From Clostridia bacterium (GTDB lineage Bacteria > Bacillota > Clostridia > Christensenellales > Pumilibacteraceae), in contig JAAWAB010000008.1 of the NCBI GenBank assembly GCA_022791915.1, positions 124,001-188,000 on the forward strand: 64,000 bases of DNA. The letters run 5' to 3'. The notes beneath the pieces were generated by a model, which saw only the letters and a program-made list of their open reading frames with translations, did not search any database and was not told where the DNA came from. Both the position numbers and the translations under genes were made by a program. Every line of letters begins with the position of its first letter. The stretch's first letter is position 1. Positions 28,936 through 38,064 of this stretch are shown here, in pieces.

Positions 28936-31323
28936 TTGAAATATGGCAAACACATTTTAATAGTTGCGGTACTTATTGTTATCGTATGTTTTACGGCGGG
29001 GTGCGCATTGGGTAAAGACGGGGAACAGAATGAAAAACCGCCCGTGCCTGCGGCGCCGTATGCGGATAGCTACGGTAGCGAAGCCGTGCTGTATTTTCCG
29101 TTCGACGAAGAACAGGGAAAAGCTGTGTTCGATAAATCGCCCGCAAAACACGGTGCGTTTATCGTGCAAGGGAACTTGCTTTCGTCACCCGCTTATCAGA
29201 GCGCGGCTATCGAACCTCAACGCACAATGCGTTCGGCTGTGAACGGCAGAGCGTTGCATTTCGACGGTTACAGCGAGCATATATCGGTGCCTGCCAAAAC
29301 TTTTACGCTCGGCGGAAACGCATTTACCGTAGACGTGTGTGTGGCGCCCCGTTCGTTTTTGTGGGCGGCTCCGCAATCGGCGCGCGAAGATTGGGCGGTG
29401 CAGGTGATTGCGGGGCAATTCAGCCGCAAAGATAAAACGGGTTTCATGCTCGGCATAACCAAATTCGGCTACTGGGTTTTCGGGTTCGGCACGGGCAAAG
29501 AGTGGGTGAACGTATACAATTCCGCAAAGTCGGCATGCTTATCCACATACGAATGGAATCATCTCACGGCTGTTTTCAACGGCAACGAAGGATACGCCGA
29601 AATCTATCTGAACGGTATAAGCGCGGCAAAAGTTTCGGTGCCCGTGGGCAGTTCGGTTGCAAAAGCAAACGTACCGTTTTTGGTGGGGAGTAGCAACGAG
29701 CCCGAATATTCGGGACAAAGCGAAATCACCCGTTTCAACGGCGTGATGGACGAGTTGAAAATTTACGGTCTGGCAAAGCCTGTCGGCGCAATACGTACAC
29801 ACCACGAAGGGCTTTTCGGTTATAACGGCATGCGCGCCGAATACGAAGATATCGCGCCGCTTGCCACCCGACTTGCGCACGACAAATTCCGTCCCGCTTA
29901 CCACGCCGTACCGCCCGCAAATTGGATGAACGAACCGCACGCGTTGTTTTGCTATAACGACAAATGGCATTTATTTTATCAATATAACGTTACGGGTCCG
30001 TACTGGCGGCAAATCAGTTGGGGACACTGGGTATCGGACGACGGCATGGCAACGTGGCGTTCGGTAAAAGAGGCGATTATACCCACCGAAGGAACGCCTG
30101 CGCCCGACGGAATCTGGACGGGCGGAATGGCGTATGATACCAACGGTTTACCCGTGCTGTTCTTCACGGCAGGCGACGACAGCCGACCGTTTAACAATTC
30201 CAATCAGCATATCGGTATTGCACGCGCAGCCGATTATTCCGACCCCGATTTGACCGAGTGGATAATAGACGATACGCTTGCCGTCGTGCAAACGGGCGAA
30301 ATGGGTGTTGCGGGCGAGTTCCGCGACCCGCAAGTGCAGAAAATCGGGTCGGTGTACTATATGCTTGTGGGCGGCGCCGTAAACGAGAACGGCAAACAGC
30401 GGGGCATGGCGCATGTTTTCACTTCGGACGGGGATTTTCACAAGTGGGAATATCGCGGCGAATTGTTCGTGCCCGCCTCGTATAAAAGCGAATACGGCAC
30501 CGTATGGGAAATGCCCAACATTGCGCGACTGCCCGACGAAAACGGAAAACTTACCGATAAATATATCTTTTTGTTCTCGCCGCAACACGGGGATAACGAC
30601 GTTTGGTATTACATAGGCGATTTTAACACGAAAACGTGTCGGTTCACTCCCGATTTTCCCGACGCAAAACTTCTCGACTACGGAAACAACGTATTCACGG
30701 GTCCTACATTGTTCACCGACCCGCAAACGCACAAAGTGTACATAACGGGAATCACGCAAGACGCCCGCGGCGACGAAGAACATTGTGCGGCAGGTTGGGC
30801 GCATTCCGCATCTTGCGTGCGCGAACTGAAATTGCTTTCGGACAATGTTTTGGGCGTTTTTCCCGCAGGACTCGATAACCTTGCGAGCGAGAGCGCGGTC
30901 GGATTCAACGAACTGGACGCAACGCAGGCGGCGCAGAGATTGCGCGAGGTGCAAAGCGACTTCTTGCGTATTACGTACCGCATACGGTTAAACGGAGCAA
31001 CGCGCGCGGGATTTCGATTAAAAGTAAACAACAACGAATATGCCGAACTTTCGTTCACACGCGCCGAAATGCGCATGAACACCACCCGTTTTTCTTCGGG
31101 TGCCCGTGCCGACGTGGGCGGAGAGCTTAAAAACGACGGCGTCGTGCAGGGAGTCATTTACGTCGATAAAGCGAGTATAGAAGCGTTTGCTTGCGACCGC
31201 GCCGTTATAACGGCTTTTGCATACGGAACGGGTACGGGAATCGTGCCGTTCAGCGAAGGCGGGCAAGCGGCGTTCGGTATTACGGTTGACGTTCTTTCGC
31301 CGCCCCAAAGGCAGGCGTATTAA
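28936..31323 (+). CDS. GH32 lipoprotein with LamG-like domain, second NEPH-type member
   Basis: 795 residues from a TTG with GGAGA six bases upstream; no ATG is in frame nearby. Lipobox TAGC (Cys23). LamG-like domain ~48-290, GH32 propeller ~315-640, sandwich tail with GVIYVDKASIEAF. Motifs: W330-M-N-E-P-H (E333 for Asp, H335 for Asn), FRDP (D464), WEMPN with E525 as acid/base. It shares the domain order and the same substitutions with the gene at 24495, which argues for a conserved subfamily rather than loss of function. Probably surface fructan hydrolase with different linkage or chain preference. Confidence 0.87.
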   Translation: MKYGKHILIVAVLIVIVCFTAGCALGKDGEQNEKPPVPAAPYADSYGSEAVLYFPFDEEQGKAVFDKSPAKHGAFIVQGNLLSSPAYQSAAIEPQRTMRSAVNGRALHFDGYSEHISVPAKTFTLGGNAFTVDVCVAPRSFLWAAPQSAREDWAVQVIAGQFSRKDKTGFMLGITKFGYWVFGFGTGKEWVNVYNSAKSACLSTYEWNHLTAVFNGNEGYAEIYLNGISAAKVSVPVGSSVAKANVPFLVGSSNEPEYSGQSEITRFNGVMDELKIYGLAKPVGAIRTHHEGLFGYNGMRAEYEDIAPLATRLAHDKFRPAYHAVPPANWMNEPHALFCYNDKWHLFYQYNVTGPYWRQISWGHWVSDDGMATWRSVKEAIIPTEGTPAPDGIWTGGMAYDTNGLPVLFFTAGDDSRPFNNSNQHIGIARAADYSDPDLTEWIIDDTLAVVQTGEMGVAGEFRDPQVQKIGSVYYMLVGGAVNENGKQRGMAHVFTSDGDFHKWEYRGELFVPASYKSEYGTVWEMPNIARLPDENGKLTDKYIFLFSPQHGDNDVWYYIGDFNTKTCRFTPDFPDAKLLDYGNNVFTGPTLFTDPQTHKVYITGITQDARGDEEHCAAGWAHSASCVRELKLLSDNVLGVFPAGLDNLASESAVGFNELDATQAAQRLREVQSDFLRITYRIRLNGATRAGFRLKVNNNEYAELSFTRAEMRMNTTRFSSGARADVGGELKNDGVVQGVIYVDKASIEAFACDRAVITAFAYGTGTGIVPFSEGGQAAFGITVDVLSPPQRQAY

Positions 31324-31356
31324 CGTGATAGAAAAAAATTTTTCAGGAGGGACAAA

Positions 31357-34300
31357 ATGAAAAAGAAACTTGTGACAATGGTAGCCGTTTTGGTTCTGTT
31401 TGTCTTGTCGTGCACGTTGGCGGCGTGTTCGAAGGATAAGGGCGGAAGCGGCTACGGCGAAGAAATCGTCAACGGCGGTTTCGAGCAGGAAGTGGGAGCG
31501 CTTACCGGTTGGACAACTACGGGGCAGGCGTTCGGAAAGTACGGCGTTGTAAACACGTCGAGCGTAAACGGCATAACGGTGGGAAAAGTCGGCGACAACT
31601 TTTTCAGCGGTTACGACGCAGGCAGTGCCGCCTTTGTGGGAACGCTCACGAGCACGCCGTTTAAGCTTGCGGGAACGGGAAAAATCACGTACCGTATCGG
31701 CGGTGGGCAAGACCCCGAAAAATGCTATATCGAGTTTATTGAAAACGGTACAAGCAACGTGCTTCTTAAAAAAGGAAATACCGATTTTGCGGTGCCGTAT
31801 ATAACCGACCATCTTGTGCCCAATGTGGTTGACCTTTCGGCACATATCGGAAAAACGATAGTCATTAAAGTTACCGATGAAGATAAGAATCGCGACGGTT
31901 GGGGATACGTGAATCTCGACGATTTCAGAGTGCTCAAAACCGAAGAAGAAGTTGCGGCGGTAAATGCCGAGCGCGAAGCGATTTTAGCCGAAATCGGCGC
32001 ACCGTCGTTTGAGGAGAACGAAACTGAAATAACCATTCGCAACGGCAGTTTCGAAGACGGACTGACTAACTGGAAAGTTCTGGAAGGCGACGCTTTCAGT
32101 AAAAACACCATAAGCCCGTCCACCAAAACGTTCTTCGGCGATAGGGTATATAACGCAGTCGGCGAAAAGTTCCTGGACGGCTACGGCGTTGCCGAAAAAA
32201 ATACGGGTGCGATTCGTTCGGCAAAATTCACGCTTGCGGGCGACGGGTTTATCACGCTGTTGATAGGCGGTGCGAAAGAGTCTAAAAACTACGTTGCAAT
32301 CTGCGACGGTAACACCGACGAAGAACTCATAAAGGTAACGTGCAACCACTTCAAAGACCCCGAAATGTCGCTCAATCTCATGCGCAAATTCATTGACGCA
32401 AGCAAGTATACGGGGCAAGTGTTGTATGTCAAAATCGTGGACGGCGACAAGCGCGAAAACGATTATGCCGCCATATCGGTAGACGATATCCGCGTGAGCA
32501 TGACAGCCGACGAAACCAAGGCGCTCATCAACGAAACGTATATCTGGTCGCAGGGGCTGGAAGAAAACGCGGTGAATGCGGTAATTCGTAACTATTACGA
32601 AACCTATGCGTATCCGTTTGAACCCGAAGTGTTGCGCGTTAAAACTCCGATTACGTCCAAAGCCATTCATGTGAACAATGCGGTAGACGTGTCTGCTTAC
32701 CTTGACGAAGCGGAAGGAAGTTACGGCACCGTCGATTCGCAGGAAATCGACGTGCAACTCGATAAAATCGTGTGCGGCGATATGCCCGAAATTACCGAAG
32801 GATTCGAAAGCGTGAATTTGAGCACGCCCGGCATTTATACGGTGCATTACAGCGTGCACTATCAATCGCTAACTACGCCCGCTACGTTCGTGATTGCGGT
32901 TTCCGCACAAAACGACGTGCTCAACGGCGGTTTTGAAACGGGCGATTTTACGGGTTGGACTTTGTCGGACGGCAAGACGGGTAAACCGTCTATGGAAGAA
33001 ACGTTCTGGGCGGATAACGCGGATCGGCACGACCAGAACGGCAAAACGGTACACGTTACGCATAAAGAAGGCAAATATTTCTACGACTCCCGAATTCCCG
33101 ATGAAGCGGCTACGGTAACGCTTACGAGCAACACGTTCACTTTGGGCGGACACGGAATTATCTCGTTTAAGTTGGGCGTTGCAAAGAATGCAAATTGCTA
33201 TGTGGCATTGTGCGCTGCCGACGGCACCGAACTGCTTACCCAAACAAATCCCGTGTTCAGCGACCCCAATATGCCGCAGAGCATGCAACGTTGGTTCATG
33301 AATGCAAGCGCGTATATCGGCGAACAAGTCTGCATTAAAATTGTAGATAAAGCAACGAGCGACTTTGCGTTCATCTACGTGGATTCGGTAAAAGCAAGTC
33401 TTACCTATGAAGAAGCAAAAGCGATTCTCGATGCCGATAAAGCGTGGGCGGCAGAATACCGCACCGACGTGCTTGAAAGTGAAGAACCCATGGGCGTGGC
33501 GACCAAGGGAATCATACAGGCACAGCACGACTACTACGAAAATCTCACGCTTACCGACCCGCGCGTGCTTTCGATAACCAAACCCATTCCCAATCAGACG
33601 GGTAAAGTGAATACGGCAATCGACCTGACCGCGCATGCCGCATTGTTGGAATGGAACAAAATCGGCGCTACTGCCAACGATGTAACCGTAACGATAACGG
33701 GCGCTAAAAAAGACGGGCAGGCTGTGGAAGAGTTCAATGCAACGGCGTTTACCGCTACGCAAACGGGAACGTACACCGTTTCGTACACCGTAACCGACGG
33801 AACCACGCGGATTGAACGTACCTACGATTTGGTTATCTCCAATAACAACATGATTGTAAACGGCGACTTTGAAACGGGCGACCTTACGGGTTGGACGATT
33901 GTGGAAGGTAATGCGTTTGCCGATGTGAATGTGTTCAACGGCACCCAGTATTTTAATGAAGGAAGAGATTATCATAAGCAAGGAACTTATCATCTCGACG
34001 GTTGGCAAGGTGCAAATGAAGGCGGCACGGGAATTATCCGTTCCACAACGTTTGTGCTAGACGGCACGGGCAAAATATCTTTCCGTTTGGGCGGACATAA
34101 TGGTACGGGCGCATATATTTCCGTTAAAAAAGCGGACGGCACCGAAGTAGCTCGTTTCACGAATACGAAACAGAGAGCGGCAACCGGTGCTGACGACCCG
34201 ATTGCGGAAGCATACATGTACATTTATGTGTTCGACCTTGCATCGGTTGCCGAAATCGGCGACGAGTTATACGTGGAAATCGTGGATAATGCCGTGAAAG

Positions 34301-34440
34301 ATTGGGGATTGTTGTTTGTGGACGATATTCAAACGTACCATACGGAAGACACGCTTGCGGCGCTCGGCACAAAAGATACCGATTGGTTCGACGCGGTAAA
34401 TCAGTACGTTGCGCCCACGCCCGAAGAACCCCAAGAATAA
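31357..34440 (+). CDS. Large lipoprotein with four related carbohydrate-binding-like repeats
   Basis: 1027 residues, no catalytic motif. Lipobox LAAC (Cys24). Four modules of about 155-165 residues lie at ~36-193, 226-382, 519-681 and 831-994. Each opens N-G-(G/S/D)-F-E-x(3-7)-L/F-T-x-W, has a GxxxF/G-strand in the middle, a C-Y-(I/V) or A-Y-I strand, and closes K/E-I-V-D ... (V/L)DD or VDS. Two Ig-like domains (~427-516 and ~736-829) act as spacers, the second a YTVSYTVTDG-type fold. Module 1 shares G-x-D-P-E-K-C-Y with the GH32 protein at 26881. A surface fructan-holding scaffold is the best inference. SD AGGAGG. Confidence 0.75.
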   Translation: MKKKLVTMVAVLVLFVLSCTLAACSKDKGGSGYGEEIVNGGFEQEVGALTGWTTTGQAFGKYGVVNTSSVNGITVGKVGDNFFSGYDAGSAAFVGTLTSTPFKLAGTGKITYRIGGGQDPEKCYIEFIENGTSNVLLKKGNTDFAVPYITDHLVPNVVDLSAHIGKTIVIKVTDEDKNRDGWGYVNLDDFRVLKTEEEVAAVNAEREAILAEIGAPSFEENETEITIRNGSFEDGLTNWKVLEGDAFSKNTISPSTKTFFGDRVYNAVGEKFLDGYGVAEKNTGAIRSAKFTLAGDGFITLLIGGAKESKNYVAICDGNTDEELIKVTCNHFKDPEMSLNLMRKFIDASKYTGQVLYVKIVDGDKRENDYAAISVDDIRVSMTADETKALINETYIWSQGLEENAVNAVIRNYYETYAYPFEPEVLRVKTPITSKAIHVNNAVDVSAYLDEAEGSYGTVDSQEIDVQLDKIVCGDMPEITEGFESVNLSTPGIYTVHYSVHYQSLTTPATFVIAVSAQNDVLNGGFETGDFTGWTLSDGKTGKPSMEETFWADNADRHDQNGKTVHVTHKEGKYFYDSRIPDEAATVTLTSNTFTLGGHGIISFKLGVAKNANCYVALCAADGTELLTQTNPVFSDPNMPQSMQRWFMNASAYIGEQVCIKIVDKATSDFAFIYVDSVKASLTYEEAKAILDADKAWAAEYRTDVLESEEPMGVATKGIIQAQHDYYENLTLTDPRVLSITKPIPNQTGKVNTAIDLTAHAALLEWNKIGATANDVTVTITGAKKDGQAVEEFNATAFTATQTGTYTVSYTVTDGTTRIERTYDLVISNNNMIVNGDFETGDLTGWTIVEGNAFADVNVFNGTQYFNEGRDYHKQGTYHLDGWQGANEGGTGIIRSTTFVLDGTGKISFRLGGHNGTGAYISVKKADGTEVARFTNTKQRAATGADDPIAEAYMYIYVFDLASVAEIGDELYVEIVDNAVKDWGLLFVDDIQTYHTEDTLAALGTKDTDWFDAVNQYVAPTPEEPQE

Positions 34441-34456
34441 GAAAGGGCAATGTGCG

Positions 34457-34485
34457 TTGACAAAACCATACGGCTGTGCTATACT
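34457..34485 (+). promoter_or_regulatory. Promoter of the LacI regulator and fructokinase genes
   Basis: TTGACA at 34457-34462, 17-base spacer, TATACT at 34480-34485. No AAACG-type site is near it, so the regulator gene is probably not controlled by the same operators. No terminator is visible after the large lipoprotein gene, so read-through is possible too. Confidence 0.85.
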
Positions 34486-34541
34486 GATTTTGCACATATC
34501 GTAAGGCACGGCGTCTTGCGGGGGTGCAGGAGATGATGCGT

Positions 34542-35507
34542 ATGGCTACAATCAAAGACGTAGCAAAGGAAGCGGGTGTCGGTGTCGGCACCGCTTCCCG
34601 CGCTCTCAGCGGAAACGGCAGCGTCAGCGACAGTGCGCGCAAGCGCATAGACGCTGCCGTGAAAAAGCTGAATTTTGTTCCCAATCAATCGGCGCGCAAT
34701 CTTAAAAATCAATCTTGTGCAACGATTGCCATATCGGTGCCCACCATACGGCACCCGTTTTTTGCCAAAATCATTTACTACGCAGAAGAGTATTTGAGCC
34801 GCAAGGGCGTGCGAATGCTTGTGGTAAATTCGCAAGATAAAAAATCGAAAGAAACCGAAATGCTCGAAATGATTCGGCAAGCGCGTGTAGACGGCATTAT
34901 ATTTATCACGCACCATGTGCACGAGAATATAGACGAAGGTCTGCCTATTGTTTCGGTGGATCGTCATATCGGCGGCAGAGTCCCGTTCGTTACCAGCAAT
35001 AACTATGATGCGTCGCGGGAAGCGATGGAATATCTTTTGTCGCGCGGTGTAAAAAAAATAGGGTGTGTCTGCGGTAAAACACAGGTAGAAAGCGAAGTCC
35101 GCCTGCGCTATAAAGCATATGAAGATTGTATGCGCGAACGCGGTTTGCCGTCGCGTCTGTTTGTAGCGGATTTCAAACACGGCGACGAAATGGACGTAAT
35201 GCGCGAGTATTTGCGGAATAATCCCGATATAGACGGATTATTCACAGGTAGCGATATACTTGCAAATGCCGCCTATTATAATGCGTTCTTGCTCGGAAAA
35301 CGCGTGCCCGAAGATTTGCAGATTGTGGGGTTCGACGGAGTAATGGACGAGTGGTGTCCGCACCCTAAACTCACCACGGTGCGACAGGATATAGAAGCGT
35401 TGGCATCTGCGGCGGTAGACGTTTTGTTTGCCCGCGTGCAAGGAAAAGAGTATGCGCAAAAAACGGTAATAAACGCCGATTTAACAATAGGCGAAACAAC
35501 AAAATAG
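34542..35507 (+). CDS. LacI-family transcriptional regulator, likely of the fructan locus
   Basis: 321 residues from the ATG at 34542, nine bases after AGGAG at 34528-34532; earlier in-frame GTG and ATG codons sit on or before that SD. The N-terminal helix-turn-helix and hinge (MATIKDVAKEAGVGVGTASRAL ... NQSARNLK) are LacI type, followed by a periplasmic-binding-like sensor (about 60-321) of the ScrR/sucrose branch. It is the best candidate to bind the sites at 21049-21163; the effector is probably fructose, a fructose phosphate or sucrose. This pairing is inferred from context. Confidence 0.92.
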   Translation: MATIKDVAKEAGVGVGTASRALSGNGSVSDSARKRIDAAVKKLNFVPNQSARNLKNQSCATIAISVPTIRHPFFAKIIYYAEEYLSRKGVRMLVVNSQDKKSKETEMLEMIRQARVDGIIFITHHVHENIDEGLPIVSVDRHIGGRVPFVTSNNYDASREAMEYLLSRGVKKIGCVCGKTQVESEVRLRYKAYEDCMRERGLPSRLFVADFKHGDEMDVMREYLRNNPDIDGLFTGSDILANAAYYNAFLLGKRVPEDLQIVGFDGVMDEWCPHPKLTTVRQDIEALASAAVDVLFARVQGKEYAQKTVINADLTIGETTK

Positions 35508-35552
35508 AGTAAAGGCAAAACGCTCTTGCAAGCGGTTGCGTGGGAGAACGAT

Positions 35553-36458
35553 ATGATACTTTGCATAGGCGAAATTTTAGCGGATATGTTCGGCAAACAA
35601 AGCGCGGACGGAGAAAGTTTTACGTTTCGTGCGGGCGGCGCGCCGTTTAACGTGGCGTGTTGCATTGCGCGTTTAGGCGGCAACGCAGGCTTTGTGGGCA
35701 GAGTGGGCGCCGACCTTATCGGCGACAAACTCACCGAATTTGCCTGCGATTGCGGCTTAAAAGAAGTACGGTTACAACGCGACGGAAGTCGCAATACAAC
35801 TCTGGCGTTTGTGAGTTTAGACCAAACGGGCGAACGCAATTTTTGCTTTTACCGAAAAAATACGGCGGACAGTTTTATCGATTTCTCCGACGTGGAGCCG
35901 TTGATAAAAGTCGCCGATTTGGTACATATCGGCTCGCTTATGTTGAGTGAACCGCATGGCAGAGAATTCGCAAGCCGTGTTGCCAACGCCGTACATAAAG
36001 CGGGAAAACTTCTCGGATTCGACGTAAACTATCGGGAAGACATTTATCCCGACGCAAAAGTTGCGGCGCAAATCAGCTGTGAATATATCGCAAAAGCCGA
36101 TATAGTAAAACTTTCCGAAAGTGAAGTATCGCTTTTATACGGCGATATGCAGTCGTTACGGCAAACGACGGGAAAAAACAAAACGGTATGCGTAACGATG
36201 GGCGAGAAAGGGAGCGTTTGTTTTTACAACGGAGAACTTTACCAAGCCGATACTGTTTCGGTGCGCCCCATAGATACCACGGGCGCGGGCGATGCCTTTT
36301 ACGGCGCATTTTTGCTTGCGCGCGAAGAAGGGCTTTCGCCGCAAAAGGCGCTTGCTTTCGCGAACGTCTGCGGGGCGCTCACTACCACGAAAAAAGGCGC
36401 AATCGAGGCACTCCCGACACGAGAACAAATATGGAAAACAATGCGGGGTGCGGAATAG
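35553..36458 (+). CDS. scrK: PfkB-family fructokinase
   Basis: 301 residues from the ATG at 35553 with GGGAGA upstream. PfkB signatures are complete: FRAGGAPFNVACCIARLGG near the N-terminus and DTTGAGDAFYGAF with its catalytic Asp near the C-terminus. It phosphorylates fructose to fructose 6-phosphate, fitting the fructan genes upstream; other sugar substrates cannot be excluded from sequence. Last gene of the locus. Confidence 0.87.
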   Translation: MILCIGEILADMFGKQSADGESFTFRAGGAPFNVACCIARLGGNAGFVGRVGADLIGDKLTEFACDCGLKEVRLQRDGSRNTTLAFVSLDQTGERNFCFYRKNTADSFIDFSDVEPLIKVADLVHIGSLMLSEPHGREFASRVANAVHKAGKLLGFDVNYREDIYPDAKVAAQISCEYIAKADIVKLSESEVSLLYGDMQSLRQTTGKNKTVCVTMGEKGSVCFYNGELYQADTVSVRPIDTTGAGDAFYGAFLLAREEGLSPQKALAFANVCGALTTTKKGAIEALPTREQIWKTMRGAE

Positions 36459-36487
36459 CGCTTAACGGATTTCCCGAATACGTAATA

Positions 36488-36518
36488 AAACGGCATAAAA
36501 ATATGCCGTTTGTTTTTT
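36488..36518 (+). terminator. Terminator of the fructan locus
   Basis: AAACGGCATA (36488-36497), loop AAAA, TATGCCGTTT (36502-36511), then GTTTTTT. Strong on the plus strand; the minus-strand flank has only a short T-run, so it helps the convergent GNAT gene less. Confidence 0.9.
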
Positions 36519-36945
36519 AATTTGAAAGACGTTTGTTTAACAATAGTTCAACGGTTTGGTCGGGAGCGGTTAAGTTGCCGCAATCGATATAACCGATTGC
36601 ACGATAAAAATATTGCGCATTCTCATTCTTTTGAGTGGATACCAAAACCCAATCGAAACCGAGTGCTTTCATTTCGTTTTCCCAAAATTGCATCAGCTTT
36701 TTTCCCAAGCCTTTTCTTTGCATGCCTCCTTTAACGTACAGCAAAGTGCAAAACGGAGTATTATCCCAAAATAGGTTATAGCGCAAAATCCCGACGGGTA
36801 TACCGTTTTGCAATAGGATATACCCTTGCTTATCTCGCACTTTCTTTTGAAACTCCGCAAAAAGTAAGTGCTTGTCGAGCGTGAACCAAAAGGATTCGTC
36901 GGTGTCCCGAACATATCGTATCTCTGTTTCGCTATCTTTTTTCAT
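36517..36945 (-). CDS. GNAT-family acetyltransferase
   Basis: 142 residues from the ATG at 36945. The acetyl-CoA loop is G-M-Q-R-K-G-L-G-K-K-L, and FYRAIGY is the usual C-terminal GNAT element. Substrate unknown. The frame is open another 53 codons upstream, but those residues do not look like a GNAT fold and no start there has an SD. The chosen ATG has no SD either; TACGAT ends six bases before it with TGG in front, so a leaderless start is possible though the -35 is poor. tRNA-Ala lies upstream on the same strand. Confidence 0.75.
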   Translation of the reverse strand: MKKDSETEIRYVRDTDESFWFTLDKHLLFAEFQKKVRDKQGYILLQNGIPVGILRYNLFWDNTPFCTLLYVKGGMQRKGLGKKLMQFWENEMKALGFDWVLVSTQKNENAQYFYRAIGYIDCGNLTAPDQTVELLLNKRLSN

Positions 36946-37126
36946 ATCAAAATCGTACCACGTCTTCTGCTTTTTCTCTTGCAATATGACCATATACAAA
37001 TATTTTGACGTAAGGTTTTTCGGCACAAATCTCGGCATATCCGATTGACTCCCGTATTGGTTATAAGATATAAAAAAAAACAACTTAAACTTCACCACTT
37101 GCAAAAGCGGTTCGTTTAGGTTGCTT

Positions 37127-37202
37127 TGGTGGAGCTAAGGGGATTCGAACCCCTGACCTTTTGAATGCCATTCAAACGCGCTACCAACTGCGCCATAACC
37201 CC
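37127..37202 (-). tRNA. tRNA-Ala (GGC)
   Basis: 76 bases with encoded CCA. Acceptor GGGGTTA pairs with TAGCTCC (two wobbles). The anticodon loop is ATGGCAT between TTTGA/TCAAA arms, giving anticodon GGC. The T-loop GGTTCGAATCC is standard. Discriminator A. Confidence 0.96.
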
Positions 37203-37227
37203 AAAGGTATTTGTGTACTGTATAGGT

Positions 37228-37257
37228 ATTGTAGCATGCAAACAAAAGATTTGTCAA
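37228..37257 (-). promoter_or_regulatory. Promoter of tRNA-Ala
   Basis: Minus strand TTGACA (37257-37252), 18-base spacer, TACAAT (37233-37228). The transcript would begin about 20 bases before the mature tRNA. It may also read the GNAT gene. Confidence 0.8.
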
Positions 37258-37362
37258 ATGATTTGCGGGCGTTGCGATAAATCCACGCAAGAATTTTTGC
37301 GGAGTGAAATTTACTTTTTTCTGCAAGAATTTATCAGTCCGTTACAATCACTCTATATGATT

Positions 37363-37839
37363 TTATTCTGAAATCATCTGTTGCAACGTATTCAACCATA
37401 CCGAAACGTTCAGTCGCGCGTTTGCGGGGCTGGTAGACGGAAGGGCAACGCTCCGCTCGGCATATCGGGGAAAATGCTTTTGTAACAGCGTCTGCGCCGT
37501 ACTGCCGTTGGTTATAATGTGTTGTATCGGGTATTGTTCCAAGAGTGTATCCATATCTGCGATTACGGGATTACGGATATCTTTATCCATAGAGCCTTTG
37601 ATTTCGCAAGATATCACCACATCCCATAGAGCAATGCCGTTTTCTTTTAGCAAGCGCTTTTTTTCGTCGATTGTAGCGGGTAGGGGAGAATCGCAACTTT
37701 GAGCAAGAACACGCCAGAATCGGTTTTGCTTATTGCCGTAGTAAAATCCTTCTTCGCGCGATTTTACGCTGGGAAAACTGCCTAAAATCAGAATGCGGCT
37801 GTCATTGTTTATATACGGTTGGAATCCTGTGTAAATCAT
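37363..37839 (-). CDS. Uracil-DNA glycosylase superfamily, family 6 type (deoxyinosine glycosylase)
   Basis: 158 residues. ILGSFPSVKSREEGFYYGNKQNRFWRVL (residues 17-45) and STSPANA (135-141) are motifs A and B of the HDG family, along with GIALWDVV...GSMDKDIRN. These enzymes remove hypoxanthine and in some cases uracil from DNA. The start matches the family N-terminus (GFxPxxxxDSRILILG). There is no SD; TATAGT ends six bases before the ATG, which predicts a leaderless message. Confidence 0.85.
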   Translation of the reverse strand: MIYTGFQPYINNDSRILILGSFPSVKSREEGFYYGNKQNRFWRVLAQSCDSPLPATIDEKKRLLKENGIALWDVVISCEIKGSMDKDIRNPVIADMDTLLEQYPIQHIITNGSTAQTLLQKHFPRYAERSVALPSTSPANARLNVSVWLNTLQQMISE

Positions 37840-37845
37840 TTTATA

Positions 37846-37874
37846 ACTATATCACAATCGACGCAAAAAGTCAA
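37846..37874 (-). promoter_or_regulatory. Promoter placing +1 at the glycosylase start codon
   Basis: Minus strand TTGACT (37874-37869), 17-base spacer ending in TGA, TATAGT (37851-37846), then TATAAA and ATG. The expected +1 is the A of the ATG. Confidence 0.75.
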
Positions 37875-37935
37875 TATACACTTTTCGGCAGATTGAAAAA
37901 AAATCCGAAAAGTACCAAAATCGGCGCTAAAATAT

Positions 37936-37964
37936 TTGACAACAGGTAAAACTTGTTATATACT
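37936..37964 (+). promoter_or_regulatory. Promoter of the tRNA-Gly/tRNA-Lys pair
   Basis: TTGACA at 37936-37941, 17-base spacer, TATACT at 37959-37964. About ten bases separate the predicted start from the mature tRNA-Gly. Confidence 0.88.
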
Positions 37965-37981
37965 TTATAAGCAATCTGCGT

Positions 37982-38056
37982 GCGGAAGTGGCTCAGTGGT
38001 AGAGCGTTGCCTTGCCAAGGCAAATGTCGCGAGTTCGAATCTCGTCTTCCGCTCCA
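37982..38056 (+). tRNA. tRNA-Gly (GCC)
   Basis: 75 bases with encoded CCA. Acceptor GCGGAAG pairs with CTTCCGC; anticodon loop TTGCCAA gives GCC. T-loop GAGTTCGAATCTC. Discriminator T. Confidence 0.97.
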
Positions 38057-38064
38057 TTCATTAA

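Noticed and set aside
24495..31323. The NEPH-type GH32 proteins as dead pseudoenzymes
   Set aside because: Both keep the FRDP Asp and the acid/base Glu, share the same substitutions and carry intact signal peptides and full domains, so loss of function is not supported by the sequence.
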